From the NCBI RefSeq assembly GCF_002080045.1, contig NZ_MUIN01000015.1, forward strand, positions 316,006 through 380,005: a DNA stretch of 64,000 bases, in the 5' to 3' direction. The position numbers were made by a program, and so were the translations under genes. Origin of the DNA: Pseudomonas sp. Bc-h. GTDB taxonomy: Bacteria; Pseudomonadota; Gammaproteobacteria; Pseudomonadales; Pseudomonadaceae. Position 1 is the first letter of the stretch; each line of letters opens with the position of its first letter. A model generated the notes under the pieces. The model did not search any database, had not been told where the DNA came from, and saw nothing but the letters and a program-made list of their open reading frames with translations. Positions 1 to 8,669 of this stretch are shown piece after piece.

Positions 1-1124
1 GCGCGGCCAAACGGCATTTGCCGCGTCCGATCTACGAGTACATTGCCGGTGCGGTGGAAGACAACCGCTCGCTGCTGGCCAACACGCAGTCGTTCCAGCG
101 CTATGCGTTCGTGCCACGGGTGCTGCGTAATGTCTCCGGGCGCAGCGGGGCCAGAAGCCTGTTTGGCCACTCCTATGCCTGGCCCTTCGGCTTTGCGCCG
201 ATGGGCATCAGCGCACTGTCGGCCTACCGTGGCGATATCGTGCTGGCGCAGGCCGCAGGGCAGATGAACCTGCCGATGATCATGAGCGGCTCTTCGCTGA
301 TTCGTCTGGAGGAAGTGGTCAAGGCCAACCCCAACGCCTGGTTTCAGGCCTATCTGCCGGGGGACGAAGCGAACATTCGAGGGTTGATTGCCCGAGTGGT
401 CGCGTCCGGTTTCCAGACGCTGGTGATTACCGTGGACACGCCCGTTGCCGCCAACCGCGAGAACAACGTCCGAGCAGGTTTTTCAACGCCCTTGCGCCCC
501 AGCCTGCGACTGGCCTGGGACGGCATCACCCATCCGCGCTGGCTGCTCTGGACCTTCCTGCGCACGCTGTACAAGCACGGCATTCCGCATTTTGAAAACA
601 ACTACGCCCATCGCGGCGCGCCGATCATTTCGCCCTCCGTGGAGCGCGATTTCTCGGATCGCGGGCATCTGGACTGGTCGCACCTGAGCCTGATCCGCGC
701 GCTGTGGCCGGGTACGCTGGTGGTCAAAGGCATTCTTCACCCCGACGATGCCAGACGCGCCGTGGAGGCTGGCGCCAACGGGCTGATCGTCTCCAACCAC
801 GGCGGTCGGCAACTGGACGGCTCTGTCGCACCGCTGCGCGTCCTGCCCGCGATCATCGCCGCCTGCCCGGACGTGCCGGTGATGCTCGACGGCGGCATCC
901 GGCGCGGCAGCGATGTGGTGAAAGCACTGGCACTGGGCGCCGCGTTCGTCTTCATCGGCCGCCCCTTCAACTTCGCCGCCGCCGTGGGTGGCGAAGAAGG
1001 CGTGCTCCACGCCGCCAGACTGCTGGCACAGGAAGTGAGCCGGAACATGGGCATGTTGGGGATTTGCAGCCTGGATGAGCTGGACCGGAGTGTGTTGATG
1101 GGGGTGGATGAGGCGTTTTCGTAG
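1..1124 (+). CDS. FMN-dependent alpha-hydroxy acid dehydrogenase (5' end cut by window)
   Basis: This enzyme family (lactate/mandelate/glycolate dehydrogenases) oxidises a 2-hydroxy acid to the 2-oxo acid using FMN in a TIM barrel. The reading frame is open to the first base of the window and reads AAKRHLPRPIYEYIAG, which matches the conserved N-terminal region, so only the first few residues are missing. The TTG at 18 is therefore not the true start. Family signatures are visible: WFQAY, ITVDTPV, the active-site block SNHGGRQLDG with its His and Arg, and the FMN-phosphate block DGGIRRGSDVVKALALGA. The substrate cannot be read from sequence; lactate, mandelate or another 2-hydroxy acid are all possible. 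The gene that would hint at the pathway lies outside the window. Confidence 0.88.
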   Translation, partial: AAKRHLPRPIYEYIAGAVEDNRSLLANTQSFQRYAFVPRVLRNVSGRSGARSLFGHSYAWPFGFAPMGISALSAYRGDIVLAQAAGQMNLPMIMSGSSLIRLEEVVKANPNAWFQAYLPGDEANIRGLIARVVASGFQTLVITVDTPVAANRENNVRAGFSTPLRPSLRLAWDGITHPRWLLWTFLRTLYKHGIPHFENNYAHRGAPIISPSVERDFSDRGHLDWSHLSLIRALWPGTLVVKGILHPDDARRAVEAGANGLIVSNHGGRQLDGSVAPLRVLPAIIAACPDVPVMLDGGIRRGSDVVKALALGAAFVFIGRPFNFAAAVGGEEGVLHAARLLAQEVSRNMGMLGICSLDELDRSVLMGVDEAFS

Positions 1125-1246
1125 GGCGTTTTTGCCTGCCACCATTTGAGGTCTCTCCTACAAAAGACCGGGGTGTCACCTGACTTACCGGTTTCGCTGG
1201 CGTTGTTACGTTTCTGACCGATCAATTTTCGGGGCAGGGACGAACA

Positions 1247-1901
1247 ATGAAAAGCGACCAATCAGGTGAGGTAAGGCCGGCTGTACTCAATTGTGATACC
1301 GCTCTGGGGCAGGCGTTGATTGCGATGTTCGTCTCTCTGGAGCGCGAACTGATCGCTGAAAACGCGCTGCCCGGAGCGCTCAAGGTCATCGTCTTTGGGG
1401 GGGGGGGGCGCGGTTCATCTCTACACCAGTCATCGGGTGTCGATGGACATTGATGCCGAGTTCTTTTCGGTGGATCTGCCGTCAACCATCAACCTGCGTG
1501 CGATGTTGATGGTAGCGCCGCAGAAGAAATTCATCGATGCGTCAAGAGGCCGTCTTATTGAATTGTCTTTTGACTTGAAGTTCTCCACAGGCCTGGGACC
1601 GTTGCATGAAGATTATTTGGATAGAGGGATACCTCTAGAAGGGTTCAGCCCTGGCTCGCCGCTTCAGCTCCTGATTGCAGCGCCTGTTGATCTCGCTATT
1701 TCCAAGCTCGGACGGGCGAGCGATCAAGACATCGGCGATATATTTGCGCTGCTGCGTAGCGGCTTCATCCTTGCTTCGGAATTCGAACGCTTGGCTCTAC
1801 AGGCCATAGATTGTTATGTTGGCAATCACGAGCCACCCACATCGATTCTGAGAAATATCCTGCAGGACTACCTGGAGATCAGTGATGGTGAACCAAGCTG
1901 A
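1247..1901 (+). pseudogene. Nucleotidyltransferase (AbiEii/DUF6036-like), frameshifted at a 12-G run
   Basis: Two overlapping frames form one gene. Frame one starts at ATG 1247 and runs into GALKVIVFGG. Frame two carries GAVHLYTSHRVSMDIDAEF and continues to 1901. Together they give the nucleotidyltransferase signature: hydrophobic strand, GG, then a DxD-like MDID. The frames are separated by the run of 12 G at 1397-1408. A run of 8 or 11 G would restore one frame of about 217 codons, and 8 G gives the more canonical FGGGAVHLY. As written, translation from 1247 ends at 1453. The gene may be phase variable, a pseudogene or a homopolymer sequencing error. The family includes toxins of AbiE-type systems and stand-alone enzymes. 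The next gene overlaps its 3' end by 17 nt, suggesting a two-gene module. Confidence 0.7.
1397..1408. repeat. Poly-G tract (12 G)
   Basis: Uninterrupted run of 12 G inside the nucleotidyltransferase reading frame, exactly between the glycine loop codons. Its length sets the frame: 8 or 11 G join the two halves and 12 G does not. Confidence 0.95.
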
Positions 1902-2352
1902 CGGTCATGTTCTTTCCGAAACATTGAACAGATTGGGGCAAATGCCGCTCAATCAGGCCGACAATGACTTACTGGTGAGCCTCGCCCATGAAGTGTGGTA
2001 CGAGCATTCGAGCGTCGAGTCCGAGCTTTGTCATTACCTTGCAAGCGGCCCTGGAGAGGTTGAGGCGAGAAGAGTGGGTTACTTGCTGGAAAAGCTGACT
2101 CGTTTTGTTTGTCTCCCTGATGATCGAGCCGTTGAAACGTTACATGCAGTGAGCTTGCTGGCGCAGCGCTTTCCCCGTCAGCATGAACTGGAGGCCCCTG
2201 CTGGCACGCGGCTGCGTGAGCTTCGCGATGAGCTTGCAGTGTCTTGGGGGCTGACTGAAGGGCTTGGTTTGAAAGTACAAACCCTATTGCCCTACCAGAC
2301 TCGGCATTACGCGGCGTCCCGGAACAATGGATTCAAACAGGACGCGCCTTAA
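1885..2352 (+). CDS. Hypothetical protein, partner of the nucleotidyltransferase
   Basis: This acidic, probably all-helical protein of 155 residues is not one I recognise. ATG 1885 is the more likely start than the GTG one codon upstream. It overlaps the 3' end of the nucleotidyltransferase frame by 17 nt, so the two are probably translationally coupled. It has no signal peptide, membrane segment or obvious catalytic motif. The C-terminal tail is basic and polar. By position it could be an antitoxin or regulatory subunit of the nucleotidyltransferase, but nothing in the sequence proves that. Confidence 0.6.
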   Translation: MVNQADGHVLSETLNRLGQMPLNQADNDLLVSLAHEVWYEHSSVESELCHYLASGPGEVEARRVGYLLEKLTRFVCLPDDRAVETLHAVSLLAQRFPRQHELEAPAGTRLRELRDELAVSWGLTEGLGLKVQTLLPYQTRHYAASRNNGFKQDAP

Positions 2353-2424
2353 CGCCTGGCCCGCAATTGGCTTTGCGCCTCTACCCCAGTGCTTGTAACC
2401 CCAACCTTTGTTAAATTCCCTCCC

Positions 2425-2450
2425 GGCGCCGCGTGCTTCTTCGCGGCGCC
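2425..2450 (+). other. Perfect 9-bp hairpin in the lacI-family leader
   Basis: Arms 2425-2433 and 2442-2450 (GGCGCCGCG / CGCGGCGCC) enclose an 8-nt loop and end 30 bp before ATG 2481. No T-run follows, so it is not an intrinsic terminator. It could be a leader structure or a protein site. Confidence 0.5.
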
Positions 2451-2480
2451 AGACCCCAAGCGCTGAATCCGGAACCCTTC

Positions 2481-3533
2481 ATGCCGAAAAAACCAGGCAG
2501 GTCTGCCGAGCACGTGTCGTCGTCCGTGCCAAAAAAGGCCTCCAGCCTTACGCTGATCGATGTCGCCAAAGTGGCGGGTGTGTCGCCCATGACGGTGTCC
2601 CGGGCCTTGCATCGTCCGGATCTGGTCAGCGAGGACACGCGGGAGAAGGTGCGGGAGGCGGTGCGCAAGACCGGTTACGTACCGAACATGCTGGCGGGCG
2701 GGCTGGCAAGCAACAAGAGCCGGCTGGTGGCGATCTTCTTGCCGACCATCGCCAACTCGATCTTTGCCGACACGGTTCAGGCGTTGATGGACCGGCTGAC
2801 TCAGGCCGGCTATCAGACGCTGCTGGGCTTGACCGGTTATGACGCCGAGCAGGAAGAAAAGCTGCTGGAAGCGGTGCTCGGTCGGCGCCCTGACGGCATC
2901 GTGCTGACCGGTACGCTGCACACCGAGTCCAGCCGGGTGCGTCTGGCCCAGGCTGGCATTCCGGTGGTCGAGGCGTGGGACTTGAGCGAGGACCCGATCG
3001 ACATGCTGGTCGGTTTCTCCCACGAAAAAGTCGGCGAAGAAACCGCGCGGCATCTGCTGCAAAAGGGTTACAAACGCTTCTCAGTGGTGACCATCGGCGA
3101 CCCTCGCGGCTTGCGACGTTGCAACAGCCTGATTGCCGAATTGAAGAAGCACGGCATCGACGACGTTCCCATGGAATTGCTCCCACCCCCCGCAACGCTG
3201 CAGGTCGGGCGGGAAGGGCTGGCCGGTTTGCTGGATCGTGGCGTCGCCACTGATGTGGTGGTGTGCAGTTCGGACACCGTTGCCCAAGGCGTTCTGGCAG
3301 AGGCTGCGAGTCGCGGCTTGCGCGTGCCGCAAGACCTGGCGGTGATGGGCTTCGGCGATCTGAGCAGTGCCGCGCACGTCTATCCGGCGTTGTCGACGGT
3401 GCGCGTGGATGGTAATCGTATTGGCCTGCAAGTCGCTCAGGCCTTGCTCGACCGCTTTCAGGAACACAGCTCAAGCGCCACGCCGATAAGGGTCGATACC
3501 GGCTTCACGCTCATTGACCGCGCCAGCACCTGA
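2481..3533 (+). CDS. LacI-family transcriptional regulator of the aldarate operon
   Basis: DNA-binding repressor with an N-terminal LacI helix-turn-helix (LIDVAKVAGVSPMTVSRALH, about residues 24-43), a hinge region (YVPNMLAGGLASNKS) and a periplasmic-binding-protein-like effector domain. The sequence most resembles the gluconate repressor (GntR/IdnR) subgroup. ATG 2481 is chosen over the upstream alternative at 2433, which would read through the leader hairpin. The gene sits 178 bp upstream of galactarate/talarate dehydratase in the same direction, and that gap holds two copies of a perfect 14-bp palindrome of the LacI-operator type. I infer that it represses the dehydratase-transporter unit in response to an aldarate or a pathway intermediate. 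Confidence 0.9.
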   Translation: MPKKPGRSAEHVSSSVPKKASSLTLIDVAKVAGVSPMTVSRALHRPDLVSEDTREKVREAVRKTGYVPNMLAGGLASNKSRLVAIFLPTIANSIFADTVQALMDRLTQAGYQTLLGLTGYDAEQEEKLLEAVLGRRPDGIVLTGTLHTESSRVRLAQAGIPVVEAWDLSEDPIDMLVGFSHEKVGEETARHLLQKGYKRFSVVTIGDPRGLRRCNSLIAELKKHGIDDVPMELLPPPATLQVGREGLAGLLDRGVATDVVVCSSDTVAQGVLAEAASRGLRVPQDLAVMGFGDLSSAAHVYPALSTVRVDGNRIGLQVAQALLDRFQEHSSSATPIRVDTGFTLIDRAST

Positions 3534-3578
3534 TCGCTGCTATCCCCTGAAATTTCAGATTGTCCGACAGGCGTTGTA

Positions 3579-3606
3579 TTGAATGATTGCGCAATCAGTG
3601 TAATAT
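3579..3606 (+). promoter_or_regulatory. Sigma-70-like promoter for the talarate/galactarate operon
   Basis: TTGAAT (3579-3584), a 16-bp spacer, then TAATAT (3601-3606). The first operator palindrome occupies most of the spacer, a layout that would block polymerase when repressor is bound. Confidence 0.6.
3584..3597. promoter_or_regulatory. Operator O1, palindrome TGATTGCGCAATCA
   Basis: Perfect 14-bp palindrome with a central CG, as in LacI-family operators. It lies between the -35 and -10 of the promoter. An identical copy lies 77 bp downstream. Confidence 0.75.
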
Positions 3607-3660
3607 CCGGGTCATGGTGATTGTCTTTCCGAAGCCGATCACCTTTTTTACCGGTTCGTA

Positions 3661-3674
3661 TGATTGCGCAATCA
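3661..3674. promoter_or_regulatory. Operator O2, palindrome TGATTGCGCAATCA
   Basis: Identical to O1 and 77 bp downstream of it, 37 bp before the dehydratase start. Spacing near seven helical turns suits looping by a tetrameric LacI-family repressor. Confidence 0.75.
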
Positions 3675-3711
3675 TCAATTAAAACATCAGCGGATTCAGG
3701 GGCGCTAACCC

Positions 3712-4872
3712 ATGCTCGAACAACAACAAAACAGCACGTCTTCCGATAATGACCAGATCGCCTGGGTGAAGGTGTCTTCGGTTTTTCTGCCGCTGGCCAA
3801 CCCGATCAGCGACGCCAAGGTGCTGACCGGACGGCAGAAACCGATGACCGAAATCGCGATTCTGGTGGCCGAGATCGAAACCCGGGATGGCCATCGCGGC
3901 ATGGGGTTCAGCTACTCGAAACGCGCGGGCGGCCCCGGCCAGTTCGCCCATGCCAAGGAGATCGCTCCAGCGCTGATCGGCGAGAACCCCAGTGACATCG
4001 CCAAGCTGTGGACCAAGCTGTGCTGGGCCGGTGCTTCGGTCGGACGTAGCGGCTTGTCAACCCAGGCCATCGGTGCCTTCGACGTGGCGTTGTGGGACCT
4101 CAAGGCCAAGCGCGCCAATCTGTCGCTGGCCCGATTGCTCGGCGCCCATCGGGATTCGGTTCGCTGTTACAACACCTCCGGCGGATTCCTGCACACGCCG
4201 CTGGAGCAACTGATGCACAACACCGACATGTCCCGGGAGAAGGGCATCGGCGGCATCAAACTCAAGGTCGGTCAGCCCGATTGCGCCATCGACCTGCATC
4301 GCGTGGCGACGGTGCGCAAGCATTTGGGCGATGACTTCCCCTTGATGGTCGACGCCAACCAGCAATGGGACCGGCCGACCGCGCAGCGCATGTGCCGTCG
4401 TTTCGAAGAATTCAACCTGATCTGGATCGAAGAACCGCTGGATTGCTACGACGCCGAAGGCCATGCGGCATTGGCTCACCAGTTCGACACGCCGATTGCC
4501 ACGGGCGAGATGCTCACCAGCGTTGCCGAGCATGCCGAGTTCATCAAGCTGCGTGGCGCTGATTTCCTGATGCCCGACGCGCCACGGGTCGGCGGCATCA
4601 CGCCGTATCTGAAGGTCGCGGCGATGGCCGAGCAGGCGGGGATGATGCTGGCGCCGCACTTCGCCATGGAACTGCATGTGCATCTGGCTGCGGCTTATCC
4701 GACTGAGCCGTGGGTCGAGCATTTCGAGTGGATGGAACCGCTGTTCAACGAGCGTCTGGAAACCCGCAATGGCCGCATGCTGGTGCCAACCCGCCCTGGG
4801 TTGGGCCTGTCGCTGAGTGAGCAGGTCAAGGCCTGGACCGCGCAGGTCGCAGAGGTCGGTTCCCGACCCTGA
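3712..4872 (+). CDS. L-talarate/galactarate dehydratase (enolase superfamily)
   Basis: Cytoplasmic mandelate-racemase-subgroup enzyme that dehydrates galactarate, and dehydrates or epimerises L-talarate, to 5-keto-4-deoxy-glucarate. All catalytic residues are visible: K183 and K185 in IKLKVG, metal ligands D214 (VDAN), E240 (IEEP) and E266 (TGEM), and the general-acid/base H316 in APHFAME. I recognise strong similarity along the whole length to Salmonella TalrD, including LTGRQKP, SYSKRAGG and CYNTSGGFLHTPL. Length (386 residues) is normal. It is followed after 97 bp by a GudP-type aldarate transporter. The rest of the pathway (keto-deoxyglucarate handling) is not in the window. Confidence 0.93.
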   Translation: MLEQQQNSTSSDNDQIAWVKVSSVFLPLANPISDAKVLTGRQKPMTEIAILVAEIETRDGHRGMGFSYSKRAGGPGQFAHAKEIAPALIGENPSDIAKLWTKLCWAGASVGRSGLSTQAIGAFDVALWDLKAKRANLSLARLLGAHRDSVRCYNTSGGFLHTPLEQLMHNTDMSREKGIGGIKLKVGQPDCAIDLHRVATVRKHLGDDFPLMVDANQQWDRPTAQRMCRRFEEFNLIWIEEPLDCYDAEGHAALAHQFDTPIATGEMLTSVAEHAEFIKLRGADFLMPDAPRVGGITPYLKVAAMAEQAGMMLAPHFAMELHVHLAAAYPTEPWVEHFEWMEPLFNERLETRNGRMLVPTRPGLGLSLSEQVKAWTAQVAEVGSRP

Positions 4873-4969
4873 TTCGCCGCCGCAACGACATCGTCTGTAC
4901 ATGACCGGGAGCGCCTCCTGCGAGGTGCTCTTGCTGGCCGATCTATAAAAACAAAATGAGGGCTTTCAT

Positions 4970-6325
4970 GTGGAACACTCCAACGCCGCAAGCGCAGCCG
5001 CCCCGGCTGTCGCCACCGCCGTACGCAGCAAGGTGCGTTATTCGATTCTGGCGATGCTGTTCATCGTCACCGCCATCAACGTTGGCGACCGCGCGACGCT
5101 CTCCATCACCGGCTCCGCACTGACCGAAGTGCTGGGCATCAACTCGGTGACCCTGGGCTACATGTTCTCCGCTTTCGCCTGGGCCTACGTGCTCGGGCAG
5201 TTGCCGGGCGGCTGGTTGCTGGACAAGTTCGGCTCGGTCAAGGTTTACGGCCTGTCGCTGTTCCTGTGGTCCACCATCACTGTAGCGCAGGGCATGATCG
5301 GCTTCTTTTCGGTGCCGGTCGCCATCGCAACGCTGTTCGTGCTGCGCTTCCTGCTGGGGCTGATCGAAGCGCCGGTGTACCCCGCCAATAGCCGCATCGT
5401 CGCGGCGTGGTTCCCGTTGCAGGAACGCGGGCTGGCGACGGTGATCTTCAATTCCTCGATGTACATGTCGGTCGTGCTGCTGGCGCCCGCGATGGGGTTC
5501 ATTGCCCACCGCTATGGTTGGGAGCACGTGTACTGGTTCATGGGCGGGCTGGGGATCGTGGTCAGTCTGATCTGGTTCAAGCTGGTCAAGCCGCCGACCG
5601 AACACCCGATGGTCAACAGCGCCGAGCTTGCGTACCTGCGTGACGGCGGCGCTCAGGTCGACATGGACAAACCCAAGGCCAAGGGTGCATTCGTGCCGCG
5701 TTTCTCGGACCTGAAAGTGCTGCTGAAAAGCCCGATGATGTGGTCGATCTATCTGGGTAAATACTGCGATACCTCGCTGCAGTATTTCTTTCTGACCTGG
5801 TTCCCGGTTTATCTGGTCAAGGGTCGCGGGCTGAACATCATGGAAGCCGGCGCGATTGCTGCGATCCCTGGGATCTGCGGTTTGCTCGGCGCATTGTGCG
5901 GCGGTGCGGTGTGCGATTACCTGATTCGCAAGGGCTTTTCGCTGTCGGTGGCGCGCAAGATTCCATTGGTGTGCGGCATGACCATGGGCGCTACGCTGGT
6001 GTTCTGCAACTTCACCGAGTCGATGTGGGTGGTGACGATTCTCATGTCGCTGGCGATCTTCGGCAAGGGTGTGGTGGCGGTGGACTGGACCCTGGTGTCC
6101 GACACATCGCCAAAGCAAATCACCGGCATGGCAGGTGGTCTGTTCAACATGTTCGGTAACCTGTCCGGCATCTTCACGCCGATAGTCATCGGCTACATCG
6201 TGCAGTCCACCGGTTCGTTCTCGGGGGCGATGTATGTGGTCGCGGCGCATGCATTGGTGGGTGCGCTGGCGTTCTTGAGCATGGGCCGGCTGCGGCGGTT
6301 GGAGTTACAGCGGGCGACCGTTTAA
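4970..6325 (+). CDS. gudP: D-glucarate/galactarate MFS transporter (GudP/GarP family)
   Basis: Inner-membrane proton symporter of the anion:cation symporter family, predicted to import aldarates for the dehydratase next to it. Conserved blocks match GudP: GDRATLSI in TM1, FSAFAWAYVLGQLPGGWLLDKFGS with the MFS signature, NSRIVAAWFP, WFPVYLV, GLFNMFGN and PIVIGYIV. About twelve hydrophobic segments are present. The start is GTG 4970, preceded by GAGGG at 4958-4962; the nearby ATG codons are in other frames. It is probably co-transcribed with the dehydratase and ends at a strong inverted repeat. Confidence 0.9.
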   Translation: MEHSNAASAAAPAVATAVRSKVRYSILAMLFIVTAINVGDRATLSITGSALTEVLGINSVTLGYMFSAFAWAYVLGQLPGGWLLDKFGSVKVYGLSLFLWSTITVAQGMIGFFSVPVAIATLFVLRFLLGLIEAPVYPANSRIVAAWFPLQERGLATVIFNSSMYMSVVLLAPAMGFIAHRYGWEHVYWFMGGLGIVVSLIWFKLVKPPTEHPMVNSAELAYLRDGGAQVDMDKPKAKGAFVPRFSDLKVLLKSPMMWSIYLGKYCDTSLQYFFLTWFPVYLVKGRGLNIMEAGAIAAIPGICGLLGALCGGAVCDYLIRKGFSLSVARKIPLVCGMTMGATLVFCNFTESMWVVTILMSLAIFGKGVVAVDWTLVSDTSPKQITGMAGGLFNMFGNLSGIFTPIVIGYIVQSTGSFSGAMYVVAAHALVGALAFLSMGRLRRLELQRATV

Positions 6326-6370
6326 CGGAACAGAGTGCCCGGTATATCGCGATCCATCCGCAGCAGTCCG

Positions 6371-6414
6371 GCTTGCCGGCGGTGGCGATTACGAGGGCGC
6401 CACCGCCGGCAAGC
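6371..6414. repeat. REP hairpin between convergent genes
   Basis: Perfect 17-bp inverted repeat (6371-6387 and 6398-6414) with a 10-nt loop, core GCTTGCCGGCGGTGGCG. Related copies lie near 8.76, 21.05 and 52.72 kb. Its place between the convergent gudP and gntR genes suits a bidirectional terminator. Confidence 0.85.
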
Positions 6415-6437
6415 CTTGCTGCTAAGACGACTGGATT

Positions 6438-7139
6438 TCAATCCTGCCCCGGAATGTCCAGCTCCACTTCCATCCGCTGGCCTTCTTGCAGAATGTGCTG
6501 ACGCATCAGTTCGCTGGCCCCCGCGCTGTCCTTGTTGCGGATTGCGCGCACCAGCGCTTCGGTCTCTTTGAGCCTTGCGGCGAGGTGCTCGGGGGTGTTG
6601 CGCAGAGTCGGCGCGCATTGTTTCAGGGCCTGGCTGGTCTGCTGCACCATGCTGCTGAAGATCGGGTTCGAGGTCAGGGCGAACAACTGTTCATGGAAAG
6701 CGATGTAAGCGTTGCTGCCCGACTCGCTGTCGTGATCCTCCAGGGCCTCGCGCATGTCCATCAGGGTCAGGCGCAGTTCGGCGATTTCCTTCTGGCTGAT
6801 CGATTGCGCGAGCAGGCCGACAATGAACGGCTCCAGGGTATAGCGCAGTTGCATGACGTCGGCGAGGGTGGCATTGGCCACGCCAACGGAAGCCACCGAT
6901 GCGCTGGATGATGCAGACGGTTCGTCCAGCACCACCACGCCTTTGCCCGGCATCGAACGCACCAGCCCCAGTGTTTCCAGCACGATCACGGCTTCACGCA
7001 AGCTGGGACGACTGATGCCCAGTTGCTCGGCGAGTTCGCGCTGGCCTGGCAGCATGTCGCCGGAGCGCCATTGCCCACGGGCAAGCGCTGCCCGCAGTTT
7101 TTCTACCACGGAGTTAACGACGGTCGATGAGCTGATCAT
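6438..7139 (-). CDS. GntR/FadR-type transcriptional regulator (FCD domain)
   Basis: 233-residue DNA-binding protein with an N-terminal winged helix (GDMLPGQRELAEQLGISRPSLREAV, about residues 27-51) and a helical FCD ligand domain with the metal-site pattern of family members (AFHEQLFALTSNP, MRQHILQEGQ). It lies 65 bp downstream of dctA on the same strand, so the two may form one operon. Two GGT-N3-ACC sites of FadR-subfamily type lie upstream of dctA. I infer that it controls dicarboxylate uptake and itself. The ligand is not readable but could be a dicarboxylate or an aldarate product. Confidence 0.88.
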   Translation of the reverse strand: MISSSTVVNSVVEKLRAALARGQWRSGDMLPGQRELAEQLGISRPSLREAVIVLETLGLVRSMPGKGVVVLDEPSASSSASVASVGVANATLADVMQLRYTLEPFIVGLLAQSISQKEIAELRLTLMDMREALEDHDSESGSNAYIAFHEQLFALTSNPIFSSMVQQTSQALKQCAPTLRNTPEHLAARLKETEALVRAIRNKDSAGASELMRQHILQEGQRMEVELDIPGQD

Positions 7140-7173
7140 CCTGTTTTTCCTGAGTGGTCAATGAAACCGGGGA

Positions 7174-7192
7174 GGGCGCCTCGTGAGCGCCC
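7174..7192 (-). other. Hairpin between dctA and gntR
   Basis: Stem GGGCGC/GCGCCC (7174-7179 and 7187-7192) with a 7-nt loop, in the 65-bp gap after dctA. No strong T-run follows, so it may attenuate read-through or stabilise the dctA mRNA rather than end it. Confidence 0.35.
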
Positions 7193-7204
7193 GGGGAGGC
7201 GGCT

Positions 7205-8518
7205 TCAGAATTCCTGGTGGTGAACGGGTGTGGCGTTTTTCTTCGCTTGAAAGATAAACCCCTGTTTGCTGGCCAATACGTTGTTGGCGCGTTTCACGTC
7301 GATGTCTCTTTCCCAGCGGGCAATGGCGACAGTGGCGACGCAGTTGCCGATCAGGTTGGTCAGCGCCCGCCCGATGCCCATGAACCAGTCCACCGCCAGC
7401 ACCAATACCAGACCGACCACCGGGATTGCCGGCACCGCGGTCAGGGTTGCGGCGAGGATAACCAGTGCCGACCCCGGAATGCCATGGGCACCTTTTGAGG
7501 TAATCAGAGACACCAGCAGAATGGTCAGCAGATCGGTGAAGGCCAGCGGCGTGCCGGTGGCGTTGGCGATGAACACGATGGCCAGGGTCAGGTAGATCGA
7601 AAAGCCGTCGAGGTTGAACGAATAGCCGGTGGGAATCACCAGGCCGACCGTCGAACTGCCGATGCCCATGTGCTCCAGTTTGCGCATGATCTGCGGCAGT
7701 ACTGCGTCAGAAGATGCCGTGCCCAAAACGATCAGCAGTTCTTCACGCAGGTACTTCAAAAACGGCAGGATCTTCAGCCCCGAAGCGCGCATTACGCCGC
7801 CCAGAATCAGCAGCACGAAGGCCGAGCAGGTCAGGTAGAACAACGCCACCAGGCTGCCCAGATGCTGCAGCGACTGCACCCCGTATTTGCTGGTGGTGAA
7901 CGCGATGGCGCCGAACACGCCGATGGGCGCCAGGCGCACGATCATGCCCATGATGCGGAAGATCACATGGCTCAGTTCGTTGATCAGCCGCGAGATGCCG
8001 CTGGCCGATTCACCCACCAGATTCAGGGCGCTGCCAAACAGCACGGCGAACAGCAGCACCTGCAAGATGTTGTTATCGGCGAACGCGCCGATCACCGAGG
8101 TGGGGATCAGATCCATGAGAAAGGTCGACGCGCCGTGAATCTGCTTGGTGCGCTCGGTGAGGTCGCCCATGTCGGCGACCGAGAGTTGGTCCAGATGGAT
8201 GTTGGCGCCGTTGCCAAGCCCCGTGCCGTAGGCGACGATCAGGCCGATGACCAGCGCAATGGTGGTCAGGACTTCGAAATACAGCACGGATTTGAGGCCG
8301 ATGCGGCCGACTTTTTTCAGGTCGCCAGCGCCGGAAATGCCGCTGACCACCACGCAGAACACAATCACGCCGATGAGCATCTTGATCAGCTTGATGAAGC
8401 CGTCACCCAGCGGTTTGAGTTGCGAAGAGAATTCGGGAAGGGCCAGGCCGCAGATGATGCCGAGCATCAATCCAATGACGACCTGAAGGAATATCGAACG
8501 GGAGCACCATTTGAGCAT
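7205..8518 (-). CDS. dctA: C4-dicarboxylate/cation symporter DctA
   Basis: Inner-membrane sodium/proton symporter of the DAACS (glutamate transporter) fold, importing succinate, fumarate, malate and related anions. The frame extends upstream, but MLKWCSRSIFLQVVIGLMLG is the natural N-terminus, placing the start at 8518. Diagnostic segments are visible: a serine-rich re-entrant hairpin (LGTASSDAVLPQIM), the TM7 motif (GYSFNLDGFSIYLTLA) and HP2 (SKGAHGIPGSALVILAATL). Length (437 residues) is usual. Pseudomonads often carry several dctA paralogues. This copy is paired with its own GntR-type regulator, which suggests a specialised substrate. Confidence 0.92.
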   Translation of the reverse strand: MLKWCSRSIFLQVVIGLMLGIICGLALPEFSSQLKPLGDGFIKLIKMLIGVIVFCVVVSGISGAGDLKKVGRIGLKSVLYFEVLTTIALVIGLIVAYGTGLGNGANIHLDQLSVADMGDLTERTKQIHGASTFLMDLIPTSVIGAFADNNILQVLLFAVLFGSALNLVGESASGISRLINELSHVIFRIMGMIVRLAPIGVFGAIAFTTSKYGVQSLQHLGSLVALFYLTCSAFVLLILGGVMRASGLKILPFLKYLREELLIVLGTASSDAVLPQIMRKLEHMGIGSSTVGLVIPTGYSFNLDGFSIYLTLAIVFIANATGTPLAFTDLLTILLVSLITSKGAHGIPGSALVILAATLTAVPAIPVVGLVLVLAVDWFMGIGRALTNLIGNCVATVAIARWERDIDVKRANNVLASKQGFIFQAKKNATPVHHQEF

Positions 8519-8584
8519 GATGAGGATCTCTAGTCGGTGTCCTGACCCAGACGCGGTGGCCTGATGCCCGGACTTAATTATTGT

Positions 8585-8593
8585 GGTCTTACC
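8585..8593. promoter_or_regulatory. Candidate FadR-type operator 1 upstream of dctA
   Basis: GGTCTTACC within TGGTCTTACCG, matching the GGT-N3-ACC core bound by FadR-subfamily GntR regulators. It lies 67 bp upstream of the dctA start. Confidence 0.5.
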
Positions 8594-8669
8594 GGTATGT
8601 CCAATGCCCATGCAGTTTAGGCCCGAAAAAACACACAGAACAAGAGGGGAGTGAAAGAAAGATCTTACC

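Noticed and set aside
1397..1408. Programmed ribosomal frameshift at the G run
   Set aside because: A pure G run without a slippery heptamer context, stimulating hairpin or known family precedent favours length variation or sequencing error over recoding.
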